From positions 3,886,795 through 3,950,794 of the forward strand of contig NW_024468914.1 in NCBI RefSeq assembly GCF_011745365.1: 64,000 nt of DNA. The letters are read 5' to 3'. Source of the DNA: Cryphonectria parasitica EP155 (taxonomy: Eukaryota > Ascomycota > Sordariomycetes > Diaporthales > Cryphonectriaceae). The position numbers and the translations under genes are program-made. Below, piece by piece: positions 21,944 through 36,000 of the stretch. How positions within the stretch are numbered: position 1 is the first letter of the stretch; the number at the start of each line of letters is the position of its first letter. The notes below the pieces were generated by a model that was given only the letters and a program-made list of their open reading frames with translations, had not been told where the DNA came from and did no database searches.

Positions 21944-23004
21944 ATATTAGCTTATCTAGCATATTCAGAATCTATGCGAATAATAGCAAGCTTAAAGCGC
22001 TATTATTATCAACTAACAAGCTTAGCTAGCTTAATAAGCTTAGCAAGCATAGTTTATCTCTGCAATTACTAGTAGCGCTGAAAAAGCATATAAGATAGAT
22101 AAGCTTGCTATATATGATAGCAATCAAAAGATGCTGTATGGATTCCTTATTTACTGCAGAGCGTATTTTCTGCATTACGAGATTCAGTTTACTAAGGAAT
22201 CTGAGAAAGTTATTCTTGCAGAGATTTATCTTAAAAAGAATGCTCTCATCTAGTACAAGCTTTCTCTATATAACTACTTAAAGCATTAGAACAATTCCAA
22301 TATGCATATCTAAAGTACTAAGAATATATTTAATTCTTTTGAAAGCTTCAAGAAAGCTCTCAAGAAAACTTTTAATAATTTCAATAAAGAATGCACTATA
22401 GCTTAGCAGCTTATAAATCTCAAGCAGACTAAATTAGCTTCTGCTTATACAATTAGATTCAAGCAACTTTTAGCGCAACTTCTATAGAAAGATAAGAATC
22501 TTATAAAGCATTATTATAAAGAACTTAAGAATAATATTAAAGATGAAATCTCCAAATAGGATTAGCTGGAGAACTTTGCAATATTCTCTAATTAAGCTAT
22601 CTGTATTAATAATCATTTATATGAATAATGAATGAAGAAGTTCAAGAAGGAAGGAAGCTAGATTTGAAGATTTCTAGCTAATACAAGCAAGAAATTCCAA
22701 AATAAGAATAGCAATCAATATAGCAATATAGCTTAGAATAGTACTATATATGCTAGTTTCATAAAACTTAATATAGCTAATAAATAGTATAATAAGAAGA
22801 ATAATATTACTTGCTATAATTGCAATAAATAAGAATATATAGCATGTAATTGCTATTAATTCTGAAAAAATAAATAGCAATTAGTTTAGAAAGAATACTA
22901 GATGAATATTGCTTAGTAATAGGAATTCAATCAATTGAGCAAAAATATTCTCTTGGAGCAAGTATCGAACTCTGTTAATTACGGAAGTTTCAGCTGAATA
23001 TTCT
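21944..23004 (+). pseudogene. Chromovirus A gag, part 1 (5' truncated by F')
   Basis: Plus-strand gag matching D from about its 25th codon to the zinc-knuckle region. Heavily mutated. It ends at ATTCT (23000-23004), where element B is inserted; the same five bases recur at 37904-37908, where A resumes. No A LTR is in the window. Confidence 0.8.
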
Positions 23005-23468
23005 TGTTATAACCCATCCAACATGCAGATCACGAAACAAGTCACAAGTAACAAGAACCAGATGTTACAATTCAACGACGAACAACCGGCAAAGATTACG
23101 TAATCCAGGGATAGGATTACAGGCTGTGGCTAATCAGAAAGGAACCGGAGCAGTTAACGATCGGTTCTTACAATCCAAACAGTGAATCGCAACAACTAAC
23201 CACCAACTCTTGCAATCCACACTGAAGAGCTGAATATATAAGAACACATTCATTACCATTAAATAGACTCAGTACATAGCTCTTCAGTTATCAATCTAAG
23301 TATCAGATTACTCTCTACTCTGATAGCTCCAAAGGCAGTAAATACTTGCATTACTTCTTAGAACTTGTACAGTTCCGTATTAAGAACTTAACACTTTGAT
23401 ACCGCTCTTGTTAGCATAAATCCCTCTGTATACTTAGGAATCTTCGGATTGCTGCAGTGCTCATTACA
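23005..23468 (+). repeat. 5' LTR of B
   Basis: TGTTATAAC...TCATTACA ends. TATATAAG box at 23235-23242; candidate transcript start AGTTATCAATC at 23286-23296. Its partner is 37440-37903. Confidence 0.9.
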
Positions 23469-23479
23469 TTTTGATAACT
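23469..23479 (+). other. Self-complementary primer site of B
   Basis: TTTTGATAACT directly after the LTR. Its TTGATAACT is the exact reverse complement of AGTTATCAA at 23286-23294 in the R region. This is the arrangement used for self-priming by Tf1-type elements. Confidence 0.55.
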
Positions 23480-23528
23480 CTTGTTCAAGAACAGTTCAGT
23501 ATTATCCTTTTGAGCAATATGGAATACA

Positions 23529-24984
23529 ATAGCTTCTCTAGGAATCTCTTCGTTCTTGCGCGCTTCTACTTAGGAAGAACTGGTTAATCAGGTATATCAG
23601 CTTATTCAGCGTATTTAGGATCTATGCAAATAATAGCAGGCTCAGAGCGCTATTATCGCTAACCAATAAGCTCAGCTAGCTTAATAAGCTCAGCAGATGC
23701 AATCTACCTCTGCAACTACTAGTGGTGCTGAAAGAGTATATAAGATAGATAAGCTCGCTATATATAATAGCAATCAAAAGATGCTGTATAGATTTCTTAC
23801 CCACTGCAGAGCATATTTCCTGCATTACGAAACTTAGTTTATTAAGAAATCTGAGAAAATTATTCTTGCAGAAACTTGTTTTGAAAAGAATGCTCTTATC
23901 TGATACAAGCTTTCTCTATGCAACTACTTGGAGCATCAGAGCAATCCCGGCATGCAAACTCAGAGTACTAAGAATATGTTCAATTTCTTTAAAAGCTTCA
24001 AGAAAGCTTTCAAAGAAACCTTTAATAATTCTAATGAAGAATGTATTACAGCTCAGCAGCTTATAAATCTTAAGCAAACCAAGTTAGCTTCTGCTTATAT
24101 AATCAGATTCAAGCAGCTTTTAGCAAGACTTTCGTAGAAAGATAAGAATCTTATAGAATATTATTATAAGGAATTCAAGAATGATATTAAAAATGAAATC
24201 TCTAAGCAGAATTAGCTGAAGAACTTTGCAACGTTTTCCAATCAAGCTATCTGTATTAATAACTGTCTGTATGAATGATGGATGAAGAAGTTCAAGAAGG
24301 GAGAAAGCTAAACTTAGAAGTTTCCAGCTAATATAAGCAAGAAATTTCAAAATAAGAATAGCAATCGATATAGCAGTACAGCTTAGAGCAGTATTATGTA
24401 TGCTGATTCTATAAAACTCGATGCAGCTAACAAGCAGTATAGTAAGAAGAATAGTATTACTTGCTATAACTGCAACAAATAGAGATATATAGCATGCAAC
24501 TGCTATCAATTCTAAAAGAATAAATAGCAACTAGTTTAGAAAGAATGCCAGATGAATGTTGCTTAGCAATAGGAATCTAATCAACTGAGCAAAAACATTC
24601 CCTCGGAGCAAGTATTAAACTCTGTTAATCACAGAAGTCTCAGCTGAACATTCTGCTATAATGATAACTGCTTAATACATCTCTTGAGTAAGAAAGATTC
24701 AGAATAGTTTCCTTAAAAATCTAAGCGCTATAGATAGATAGCAATAGCAGGATGAGAGTGTATGCTCAGCACTTTCACGAGTAGCAACTCGGACTGCTCT
24801 GATATTGTGGAACAAAGCATTCAGGCGTTGAAAGAAGAGCTTAGCAATAACATCCTTCATCATTCCTTATTATCTATGCTAAGTACTATAACCAGGGATA
24901 TGAACAAAGGATGGTATCCTTTTAATTATTAGTATAAATATCTAAACGATACTGAAAACGTTTCTTAAGCAGCAGAAAGATTAA
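23529..24984 (+). pseudogene. B gag, part 1
   Basis: Collinear with D gag. The start codon reads ATA (G-to-A). Includes the zinc-knuckle region (about 24450-24520). It breaks off at ATTAA (24980-24984), the target of C, and resumes at 32407. Confidence 0.8.
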
Positions 24985-25439
24985 TGTTATGACTCATCCA
25001 ACATGCAGGTTACAGAACAGGTTACGAGTAACAAGGACCAGGTATCAAGGACTCAACATCCTGATGAAGCATTGATTACATAACTCAGAGTTAGGGTTAT
25101 GAGCACGGCTAATCAGAAAGAATAGCTTCGGATATGTGCTATTCAGAGCTATCAGGATAACTTGAATATGTTGCTATCTAACATATCCATACTGAAAAGC
25201 TAGATATATAAGAACACATTCATTCCCATTAGATAGATCTCATATATAACTCTTTAGTTATCAATCTAAGTATCAGATTACTCTCTACTCTAATAGCTTC
25301 AAAAGCAGTGAATACTTGCATCGCTTATTAGAACTTGTACGATTCTGTATTCAAGAACTTGATACTTTGACACTGCTCTTATTAGCATAAAACCTCTTAT
25401 ATACTTAGAAATCTTCGGATTGCTGCAATGCTCATTACA
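24985..25439 (+). repeat. 5' LTR of C
   Basis: 455 bp, TGTTATGAC...TCATTACA. R-region AGTTATCAATC at 25255-25265. The U3 contains GTTAGGGTT near 25090. Confidence 0.9.
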
Positions 25440-25450
25440 TTTTGACAACT
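25440..25450 (+). other. Self-complementary primer site of C
   Basis: TTTTGACAACT. Its TTGACAACT is the reverse complement of AGTTGTCAA, which is present unmutated in the C 3' LTR (32223-32231) and with one transition in the 5' LTR. Confidence 0.55.
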
Positions 25451-25498
25451 CTTGTTCAAGAACGGTTCAGTATTACCCCTTGAACAATACGGAATACG

Positions 25499-27640
25499 AT
25501 AGCTTCTTCAGAAATCTCTTCGTTCTCGTGCGCTCCTACTCAGGAAGAACTAGTTAATTAGGTATACCAGCTTACTTAGCGTATTCAGAATCTGCGCGAA
25601 TAATAGCAAGCTCAGAGCGCCACCATCACTAATCAGCAGGCTCAGCTAGCTCAACAGGCTCAGCAGGCGCAGTTCATCTCTGCAGTTATCAATGATGCTG
25701 AGAAAGCATACAAGATGAACAAGCCTGCTATGTATAATAGCAACTAGAAAATGCTATATGGATTTCTTATCTACTGCAAAGTGTATTTCTTGTACTATAT
25801 AACTCAGTTTATTATGAAATCTGAAAAAGTTATCCTTGCAGGGACTCATTTCGAAAAGGATGCTCTCATCTGATACAAGCCTTTTCTATGCAACCATTTA
25901 GAGCATCAGAACAATTCCAGCGCGCATATCCAGAGAATCAAGGATATATTTGATTCTTTTGAAAGCTTCGAAAAAGCTTTCAAAGAAACCTTTGGTAATT
26001 CCAATGAAGAATGTACTACAGCTCAGCAGCTTATGAATTTCAAGCAGATTAAATCAGCTTCTGCTTATATAGTTAGATTCAAGCAGCTCTCAGCAAGACT
26101 TCTGTAGGAAGATAAGAATCTCATGGAGCACTATTATAAGGGATTCAAGAACAACGTTAAAGATGAAATCTCCAAACAGGATTGGCTAAAGAACTTCGCG
26201 ATGTTCTTCAATCAAGCTATTCGCATCAATAACTATCTGTATGAATAATAGATGAAGAAGTCCAAGAAGAAAGAAAGCTAGACTTGGAGATTTCCAGCTA
26301 ATACGAGCAAGAAACTTCAAAACAAGAATGGCAGTCGATATAGCAGTATAGCTTAGAGCAGCACTATGCATGCTAGTTCTATGGAACTTGATGCAGCTAA
26401 TAAGCAGTATAGCAAAAGGAATAGCATTACTTATTATAATTGCAATAAATAAGAATATATTGCATATAACTGCTATCAATCCCGAAAGAACAAATAGCAA
26501 CTAGTTCAGAAAGAATGCTAGATGAATATTGCTCGACAACAGGAATCCAATTAACTAAGCAAAAACATCTCCTCAGAGCAAGTATCAGATTCTATTGATT
26601 ACAGAAGTCTCAGCTGGATATTCTGCTATAACAACAACTGCTTAATATATCTCTCAAGTAAGAAAGATTCAGAATGATTCTTTCAGAAACTTAGGCATTA
26701 TAAGCAGATAGTAATAGCAGAATGAGAATGTACGCTTAGCACCCTTACGAGTAGCAACTCGGATTGCTCCGATATTGTGGAATAGAGCATTCAGGCGTTG
26801 AAAGAAGAGCTTAGCAATAATACTCTTCATCATTCCTCGTTATCTATACCAAGTATCATAACTAGAGATATGAACAAGAGATGATATTCTCTTAATTATT
26901 AGTATGAATATCTAAACAATACTGAGAATGCTTTTCAGATAATAGAAGGATTAAGCTAGAGCAAACAATCTAGCAGCTTGCAGAAGCTTCTTGCGAACAA
27001 TATGCTTAATAAGCCTAAAGGAAGATTTCCCTTTAGCATTGGGTAGAACAAGGAAATAATATGAGTTGAATATCTCATTTATGGGATAGAGCTAGAGAAG
27101 CTCTTTACCTGCACTTCCTTGCAGAACATCGAGATACAAGAAGATGAGGATTCTCGAGTTAGCTTACTTTACAATCTATACTACAAATTAGCTTGAATCT
27201 CCTGCACCTATCATAGCTACAGAATGCATTTCTCAGACAAGATACAATACGAATAGTTTCCCGTTAGAGAATTAGAACAAATCCTTCAAGCTATTGAAGA
27301 ACAGAAACTCCGCTTCAAGGAGATTCTTAATAGACAGTATCATAATGCATACATCGGACTACCAAACGACTATTTCATGCAATGTATGAATAAGAAAATA
27401 GAATGGTAGCAGTGCAAGATGATACTCTGTATAATTTATATTAATGACAAAGTTTGCGATTAGCATTAACGGAAGAAAGACTAGAAATAATAATAATACG
27501 AGCAAAAACAAGCTAAGAAGCTTGCTTAAGAAGCAGCGAAGCAGGCTTAGAAGGATAAGCAGTTCTTAATAAATTCAAAAGAACAGGATTGCTTGTAAAG
27601 AGACTGCAGATGATTAGATTAGAATAGTTTCTATATGAAG
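25499..27640 (+). pseudogene. C gag
   Basis: Start codon mutated to ATA (25499-25501). Encodes capsid and the zinc-knuckle region (about 26430-26480, where His is replaced by Tyr), then a long C-terminal part with the QYEQFPVRELEQ-like stretch (about 27245-27290). The frame ends near 27620-27640, where pol begins in the -1 frame. Confidence 0.8.
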
Positions 27641-30600
27641 CTTTTAAGATAAATTATGCTTACATCAAGTTCGATATATATATTCAAGGATACAAGTACA
27701 GCGCACTATTGAATAGTAGTGCTTAAGGAAACTTTATATTCCCATACATTGTTAATCAGGCATAACTACAATAGAGATGGAAGAAACGCTCATACATTCT
27801 TAGCACTGTAGAAGAACAATCTGTTGCATACAACTAAGAAGTAATTAATAAGAAGACTGATCATCTATCTATCTTGATCCAAGAATGTATAATCAAGGCT
27901 TCTTTTGATATTACGGATACAGTATAGCATGAGCTGATTATGAAGCTTCTATAGCTCAAAGAGCATAATTCTCGAATCGATTGAACTACTAGCCAGATCT
28001 CATGAGAACAAGCTGTACCCAGAGAGATAGTTGCAATCAACAATGCAGAATCGAAGCTAGTTATTGAAGAATACTCAGGAAAAGAGGCTTTAGACAACTT
28101 TATATACATCTTCAAGTTAGCAAAGCTAGCAGTTCAAGGAGAAGGATCTAGTGATAGGCGAACTCAAACGGTGCTAGAGTGCTAACAGATTAGCAAAACA
28201 ACGGAAGCAAGACTCTTAGCAAGTTGGTTCGCTCCGGAGTAATAAAGAAAAGCTTCAGAAAGTGAATTGTAGATCTATACAGGAAAAATCTCAAAATCAG
28301 GCTCTCGAGCGCTCAGTTTGGCTCGGAGCAAACGCTCAAAGCTCTCAAAAACGCTACTGAAAGCAACGAACGAAAAGAAGCATGCTCAACAGTATCTACT
28401 GTTCCTTCAGATAGCAGAAACAGCATAAGAACTAGAACCAATACTTGCAAACATATCATGAGAATATTATAAGTTCAAGAAACTATTCTAGGAAGAATTA
28501 GATACAGGATTATCAGAATACAGCTCGTATAATTACGAGATCCTACTATAAGAAGAAAAACAGCTCAAATTCTTCTCTATCTACAAGCTAGATAAAGCAC
28601 AACTAGAAGCACTCAAGGAGTATCTCAATGAGAATCTTAAGAAAGGATATATATGATTATTGCAATTACTAGCAGGATATCTTATTCTGTTTGTACTCAA
28701 AAAGAATAGCAAGCTCAAGCTATGTATTGATTATAAGCAACTCAACGATATTACGATCAAGAACTGATATCCGTTGCTACTTATCAAGAAACTACGAAAT
28801 AAGCTGCAAGGAGCACAATGGTTTACAGTTCTAAACCTAAAAGGAGCTTACAATCTAATTAGAGTAAAGAAAGGAGAAGAATGGAAAACTGCTTTCAGAA
28901 TACGCTATGAATACTACGAATATTTGGTTATGCTCTTTGATCTAACAAATGCTTCAGCTTCGTTTCAGGAAATAATTAATCACATCCTATGCAAGCACCT
29001 AGATCAGTTTGTTATTGCCTACCTCAATGATATCCTTATTTACTCTCGAATATTGGAAGAACACAAGAAATATGTAGAAACAGTATTGCAAACGCTTCAG
29101 AATGCGAAGCTTCTTATGAAATCCGCAAAGAGTTACTTTCACATACAAAAAATCAACTATCTCGGATTTACGATCAAGCTGAGATGCATCAAGCTACAGA
29201 AAAACAAGATAGAAGCTATTAGGAATTAGCTAGTTTCCAGGAACATTAGGGATATTAGATCTTTTCTCAGATATATTAACTTCTATAAACAGTTTATTAA
29301 GAACTATAGCTGGATTGTATATCCCTTTACAAATCTTACTAAAAAGAAGCAGCTCTTCGAGTAAACTCCTAAGGCATAAGAAGCTTTTGATAAGATTATT
29401 AAGCATGTTATCTCAGAACCAGTTCTGTATGAAGCAGATCCTTACAAACCCTTTGAAATTGAAACTAATGCATCAGGATATGCATTCGGAGGATAACTTG
29501 GTTAGCAAGACGACCAGGGATGTTTAAGGATTATGAGCAACTTCTCAAAGAAGTTAAATAGCTCGGAAATCAACTATGGAATCCCTAATCAGAAACTTAT
29601 AGCAATAGTGAAAGCTTTCAAGGAATAGCAATACTATCTTATTAGCATACAATACCTGATTATAGTTCACTCAGATTACAAAAATCTAACTACATTCATA
29701 ATAATTAAGATTTTGAATAAGCAATAAGTTAGATAGGCAGAATTCCTCTTACAGTTTGACTTCAAGATTGTATACTGCAAAAGCTTAGAAAACGGATGAG
29801 TAGATGCTCTCAGCAGAAGATTAGATTATCGAGATGCAGATTCTTCGAATATACAGAATATCTTTGCTCAAAATGAATCAGGAAATCTTATTAATGCATA
29901 CAGAAAACTGAATGCTGCTCTCAGGATTAGATCCTCGGAAAGGGATTCAGAATTAATAACTCTGAACGAACAAGACAACTACATTAAGGATATATACAGC
30001 ACATTAGCATATGAGCACTAGGGAGTTAGAGCAATCTATGAATGCATCAAAAGATACTGGAATCTATCAGATCTTAGGAAAAGGATTGAGAATATTCTAT
30101 AACAATGCAACAGCTGCAAGAAAAATAAGGCAGAAAGATACAAGCTTTATGAACTACTGCACCCCTTATCAGTATTTATGATTGTTTAGCAATTCATCAG
30201 TCTAGATTTTATTACTAAGCTATTTCTCTTATGAGAATCCTTAACTAAAGTGCAATATAATAGTATTCTAGTAGTAGTTTGCAGATTGAGCAAGTATGCT
30301 TATTTTCTTTCTTATAAGAAAAGCAGTATAGCAGAGAAACTCGTATATGCATTCCTCAGAACGATTATTGCTAATTACAGCATGCTAGAAGAAGTAATCT
30401 CCAACAGAGATAGAAAGTTCAACTCAAAGTTTTGAACTTCGCTTATAAAACAGCTTGGAATATACTACAGAATGTTTATAGCATTTTATCTACAAATAGA
30501 TAAATAAATGGAAAGAATGAATCAAGTTATTAAGCAATATTTATAATACTATATCAATTAGGAACAGAATAACTGAGTTAATCTGTTGCTTCTTGCATAA

Positions 30601-31245
30601 TTCGCTTATAATAGCATAGATATAAGCATAACAAAGAAGTTATTATTCTTCATACTCTATGAATACAATCCAATAGCTTATTACGAAGCACTGCTAGAAG
30701 CAGATATAGAAGCTGCAAATAAAAGGATTAAGAAGATTAAGAAAGTTCAGAAGAAACTCTAATTAGAACTACAATTCGTTCAAGAACGAATAGTATGATA
30801 TGCAAACTCTAAGAGAATTAAGGAACCAATCCTACAGAAGGAAGATAAGGTTTATCTACTTCGAAAAAATATTAAAATAACAAAATCTAGCAATAAACTC
30901 GATTATAAGAAGTTAGAACTATTCAAAATCTTATAACAGATCTTTCCAATTAATTACAAATTAGCATTATCTTATAAGATGAGAATATACCCAGTTTTCC
31001 ACATCTTACTGCTGGAATCAGCAGTACAGGAAATACTAATAAACAATACAGCAGAAGTAGAAAACAATAAACCAGAGTATAAAATAGAAAAGATTCTCAA
31101 ATACAGAAGTATAGATAATACAAGAGAATATCTTATCAAATGGAAAGATTATTCAGCAAGCGAAAATTCTTGAGAATCAAAGAAAAATGTTGAAAATGCT
31201 CAGAAAAAGGTAGCTGAATATTGGAAAAAGAAAGCCAGCATCTAA
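27640..31245 (+). pseudogene. C pol: protease, RT, RNase H, integrase, chromodomain
   Basis: The protease site reads A-L-L-N-S-S-A (about 27690-27720), where LLDSGA is expected. RT is open at 28774-29229, with FTVLNLKGAYNLIRVKKGEEW and YLNDILIYS at about 29020-29047 (YxDD with the first Asp changed to Asn). RNase H follows at about 29330-29830 and integrase at about 29900-30800. The C-terminal chromodomain (31066-31177) reads EYKIEKILKYR...REYLIKWKDYSASENS. Pol ends ATC-TAA at 31243-31245, overlapping the stop of the antisense ORF. The chromodomain marks it as a chromovirus. Confidence 0.88.
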
Positions 31246-31859
31246 GATAATCGCTCTGCTCCGAACCGAAGTCCAGGGGCTTCAGAAACCTCGCTCTTCA
31301 GGAAACCCGATCAATCCACTACTGCATTCTCTACATCCACGGAATTCCAATCAAAACCCTCAAAAGAAGAATCTCCAGCAATCACAGCAGATTCCTCTGC
31401 AATCACAGAACGAACCCCAGCAGCGACGCGAGCCCGCTCCTTCTCAGCTTCCTCATGTTCCAACTCCTTCATACTGGAAAGGCTTCAACAAATAGCTTTC
31501 ATCATCCTCTCAAACTACAAACGCTTCTGCTTCCGCAAACATTCTATCTCCACAGCAGCATTATGCAGCTGCTCCTCAGCATTCTCGAGTTGATTCTTTA
31601 AGCATTAGTATTGAATATCTATCCAACGAATTTCTGCAGCACTCAGCCCTTGAACGTCGCACCGAGAACGACCCAAGCGAATACATTTAACGCAGCAAGA
31701 GGAATCCGCAACGGAGACTTAACAAGACTGAATACCACAATCCTTACAGAAGGAACAAGAAGGCATAGTGATAGCGTTTTGAAGAACTAAGGAAAGAAGA
31801 AAATTCTTTTGTTTAATCTTCTCAGTACAAGGATGAGATTTGTTAATTCTATTCAACAT
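31242..31859 (-). pseudogene. C antisense Zn2Cys6-like/coiled-coil ORF
   Basis: 206 codons on the strand opposite pol, from ATG at 31857-31859 to TAG at 31242-31244. The Cys cluster begins C-S-F-C-K-D-C, and after about 15 residues C-V-K-C-I is followed by C-D. A heptad-rich region with L-R-K-Q-K follows, and the tail reads EVSEAPGLRFGAERLS. A few RIP stops (after SC, after IQY, after KRL, and near ICCSL and VVD) interrupt it. It ends on the same CTAA as pol, and its start lies about 90 bp before the 3' LTR. Homologues are in B and D. Confidence 0.65.
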
Positions 31860-31940
31860 TCCAATTAGAAAGGCAAGATTATGTATACGAAGGATTTGCT
31901 AGAATACTTACAAAAGATCGTTAGAAACAACAACTGATAG

Positions 31941-31951
31941 AAGGGGGATGA
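31941..31951 (+). other. Polypurine tract of C
   Basis: AAGGGGGATGA immediately before the 3' LTR. B (AGGAAGGAGATGA, 37427-37439) and D (AGGAGGGAGATGA, 45485-45497) have the same tract. Confidence 0.7.
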
Positions 31952-32406
31952 TATTATAACCCATCCAATATGCAGATTACAGAACAAGTTACAAGTAACA
32001 AGAATCAGATATCAAGAACTCAACATCCTAATGAAGTATTGATTATATAACTCAGGGTTAGGATTATGAGCACAGCTAATCAGAAAGAATAGCTTCGGAT
32101 ATATGCTATCCAGAGCTATCAGAATAACTTGGATATGTTGCTATCCAATATATTCATACTGAAGAGCTGGATATATAAGAATACGTTCATTCCCATTAGA
32201 TAGATCTCGTACATAGCTCTTCAGTTGTCAATCTAAGTATCAGATTACTCTCTACTCTGATAGTTCCAAAAGCAGTGAATACTTGCATTGCTTATTAGGA
32301 CTTGTACAGTTCTGTATTCAAGGACTTGATACTTTGATACCGCTCTTGTTAGCATAAAACCTCTTGTGTACTTAGGAATCTTCGGATTGCTGCAGTGCTC
32401 ATTACA
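31952..32406 (+). repeat. 3' LTR of C
   Basis: 455 bp, same length as its partner. Starts TATTATAAC (RIP-altered TGTTAT) and ends in ATTACA. Followed by ATTAA, the target duplicate. Confidence 0.9.
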
Positions 32407-33080
32407 ATTAAGCTAGAATAAGCAATTCAATGATTTACTAGAGTTTTCCGTGAACAATAAATCCAAGAAATCTACGGAAAAGTTTCTCTTTAGTATTGAA
32501 TGAAATAAGGAAATAATATAGATTGAATATCTTATCTATAGAATAGGACTAGAGGAGCTCTTTATCTATATTTCCTTGCAAAATATTGAAGCATGAGAAG
32601 AAGAGAATCTTCAGATCAGCTTACTTTACAATCTATACTACGAATTAGCATAGATCTTCTGTATCTATTATAGCTGTAGAATGCATTTCTCGGAGAAGAT
32701 GCAATACAAATGATTTCCTATTAGAGAATCAGAATAAATTCTTTAAGCTGTTGAAGAACAGAGATTCTGCTTCAGAGAAGTTCTCAACAAGCAATATTAC
32801 AATGCATATATCGAGCTACCGGATAATTGCTTTATACAATGTATAGATAAAAAGATAGAGTGATAGCAGTGCAAGATAATACTCTGCATAATTTATATTA
32901 ATAATAAAGTTTGCAATTAGCATTAATAAAAGAAAGGCTAGGAATAATAATAATATGAGCAGAAGCAAGCTAAGAAGCTTGCTCAAGAAGTAGCAAAGCA
33001 GGCTTAGAAGAATAAATAGTTCTTAATGAATTCAAAAGAATAGGATCGCTTGTAAGGAAACTGCAAACAATCAGATCAGA
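32407..33080 (+). pseudogene. B gag, part 2
   Basis: B gag resumes at the ATTAA duplicate and continues to the gag-pol overlap. Near 33050-33110 gag (GNCKQSDQNSFY frame) and pol (RSEQFLYKASRTDYAY frame) overlap with few stops, showing the -1 relation clearly. Confidence 0.75.
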
Positions 33081-36000
33081 ACAGTTTCTATATAAAGCTT
33101 CTAGAACAGATTATGCTTATATTAAGTTCAATATATATATTTAAGAATACAAATATAGCATACTATTGAATAGTAATGCTTAGAGAAACTTTATATTCTT
33201 ATATATTATTAATCAGATACAATTATAATAAAGATAAAAGAGATATTCATATACTCTCAGCACTATAAAAGAATAATCTGTTGCATATAACCAAGAAGTA
33301 ATTGATAAGAAAACTGATTATCTATTTATTTTGATTCAAGAATGCATAATCAGAGCTTCCTTTAATATTACGGATATAGCATAGTATGAGCTGATTATAG
33401 AACTTCTATAGCTCAAGGAGCACAATCCTCGAATCGATTGAACTACTGGCCAGATCTTATAAGAACAAGCTATACCCAGAGAAATAGTTATAATCAACAA
33501 TACAAGATCGAAGCCAGTGATTGAAGAATACTCAGGAAAAGAAGCTTCATACAACTTCCCACATACTTTCAAGTTAGCAGAGCTGGCAGTTCAAGGAGAA
33601 GGATTTAGTAACAAGCAAATCCAAATAGTGCTAGAGCGCTAACAGATTAGCAAAACAACGGAAGCGAAACTCTCAGCAAGTTGGTTCGCTTCGGAGTAAC
33701 AAGGAAAAGCTTCAGAATGTGAATTGTAAATCTATATAGGAAAAACCTCGAAACCAAGCTCTCAAGCGCTCAGTCTAGCCCGGAGCAAACGCTTAAAGCT
33801 CTCGAAAATGCTATTAGAAAAGAAGTATGCTTAACAGTATCTACTATTTCTCCAGGTAGCAGAAACAGCACAGGGATCAAAACTAACACTCGCAAACATA
33901 TTATGAGAATACTATAAGTTCAAGAAACTGTTTCAGGAAGAATTGGATATAGGATTGCTAGAATATAGTTTATATAACTACAAGATCCTGCTATAAGAAG
34001 AGAAATAGCTCAAATTCTTCCCTATCTACAAACTAAACAAAGCATAGCTAAAGATACTTAGGGAGTACTTTAACGAGAACCTTAAGAAAGAATATATACA
34101 ACCATCCTACTCACCAGCAGAATATCCCATCCTGTTTATATTCAAGAAGAATAGCAAGCTCAGGCTGTATATTGATTATAAGCAACTTAACAATATTATA
34201 ATCAAGAACTAATATCCGCTGCTACTTATTAAGGAACTATGAGATAGACTGCAAGAAGTATAATGATTTATAGTTCTGAATCTGAAAGAAGCTTACAATC
34301 TAATCAGAGTAAAGAAAGAAGAAGAATGGAAAACTGCTTTCAGAACTCGCTACGAATACTACGAATATTTAATTATATCCTTTGAATTAACAAATGCTTC
34401 AGCTTCATTTCAGGAAATAATTAATTATGTTCTATGCAAGCATCTGAATCAGTTCGTTATTGCTTATCTCGATGATATTCTTATTTACTTTCGAACATTG
34501 AAAGAATACAAGAAATACATGGAAATAGTATTACAAATGCTCTAGAATGCAAAGCTTCTTGTAGAGCTTGCAAAGAGCTACTTTCATATACAAAAAGTCA
34601 ACTATCTCGGATTCACGATCGAGCTGGAATATATTAAGCTACAGAAAGATAAGATAGAAGCTGTTAGAAACTAGCTAATTCTCAGAAACATCAGAGATAT
34701 TAGATCTTTTCTCGGATATGTTAATTTCTACAGATAATTCATCAAGAACTATAGCTAAATCGCACATCCTCTTACAAATCTTATCAAAAGGAATTAATCC
34801 TTCGAATGAATCTCCAAAGCATAAGAAGCTTTTGATGAGATCATCAAGCATATCACCTCAGAGCCAGTTCTGTATAAAGCAGATCCTTATAAACTCTTTG
34901 AAGTTAAAACCAATATATCAGAATATGCATTCGGAGAATAACTAAGCTAGCGAAATAACTAAGAATATCTAAGAATCGTAAGCAACTTCTCGAAGAAGTT
35001 GAATAGCTTGGAAATCAACTATAGAATTCCTAATCAGAAACTTATAACAATAGTAAAAATCTTTAAGAAGTAGTAATACTATCTCATTAGCATATAATAT
35101 TTAATCATAATTCATTCGGATTATAAGAATCTAACTATATTTATAATAATTAAGATTTTGAATAAGCAATAAATCAGATAAGCAGAATTCCTCTTATAAT
35201 TCAACTTTAAAATTGTATACTGCAAAAGCTTAGAAAACGAATAAGCAGATGCTCTCAGTAGAAAATCAAACTATTAAGATACAGATTTCTCGAATATATA
35301 GAACATCTTCGCTCAAGATGAGTTGGGAAATCTCATTAATGCATATAGAGAACTGAATACTGCTCTCAGAATTGAATCTTCGAAAAAGAATCCAGAATCA
35401 ATGATTCCGAACGAACAAGATAACTATATCAAGAATATATACAGTATATCAGCATATAAGCATTAGAGAATTAGAGCAACTTATAAATATATTAAAAGAT
35501 ACTAGAACTCATCAGATCTTAGAAAAAGAATTAAGAATATTCTATAACAATGCAACAGCTGCAAGAAGAATAAAGCAGAAAGATATAAGCTTTACGAACT
35601 ATTATACTTCTTATCAATATTTATAACTATTTAGCAATTCATTAGTCTAGATTTTATTACTAAGCTATCTTTCTTATGAGAATTCTTAACTAAAGTATAA
35701 TATAATAGCATTCTAGTAGTGATTTGCAAACTGAGCAAGTATGCTTATTTTCTTTCTTATAAGAAAAGTAGTATAGTAGAGAAACTTGTATATATATTTC
35801 TCAGAATAATTATTGCTAATTATAGCATGCTAGAGAAAGTAATCTCTGATAGAGATAGAAAGTTTAATTCGAAATTTTGAACTTTACTTATGAAACAGCT
35901 CGGAACATACTACAGAATATTTACAGCATTTTACTTACAAACAAACGAATAGATGGAAAGAATGAATTAAGTTGTTGAACAGTATCTACAATACTATATT

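Larger units (their letters stand above)
24985..32406 (+). mobile_element. Chromovirus C, complete (7.42 kb), nested in B
   Basis: 455-bp LTRs at 24985-25439 and 31952-32406, with ATTAA target duplication at 24980-24984 and 32407-32411. Plus strand: gag, protease, RT, RNase H, integrase, chromodomain, antisense ORF, polypurine tract. It sits inside B and is therefore younger than B. Retains some of the longest open pol stretches in the nest. Confidence 0.92.
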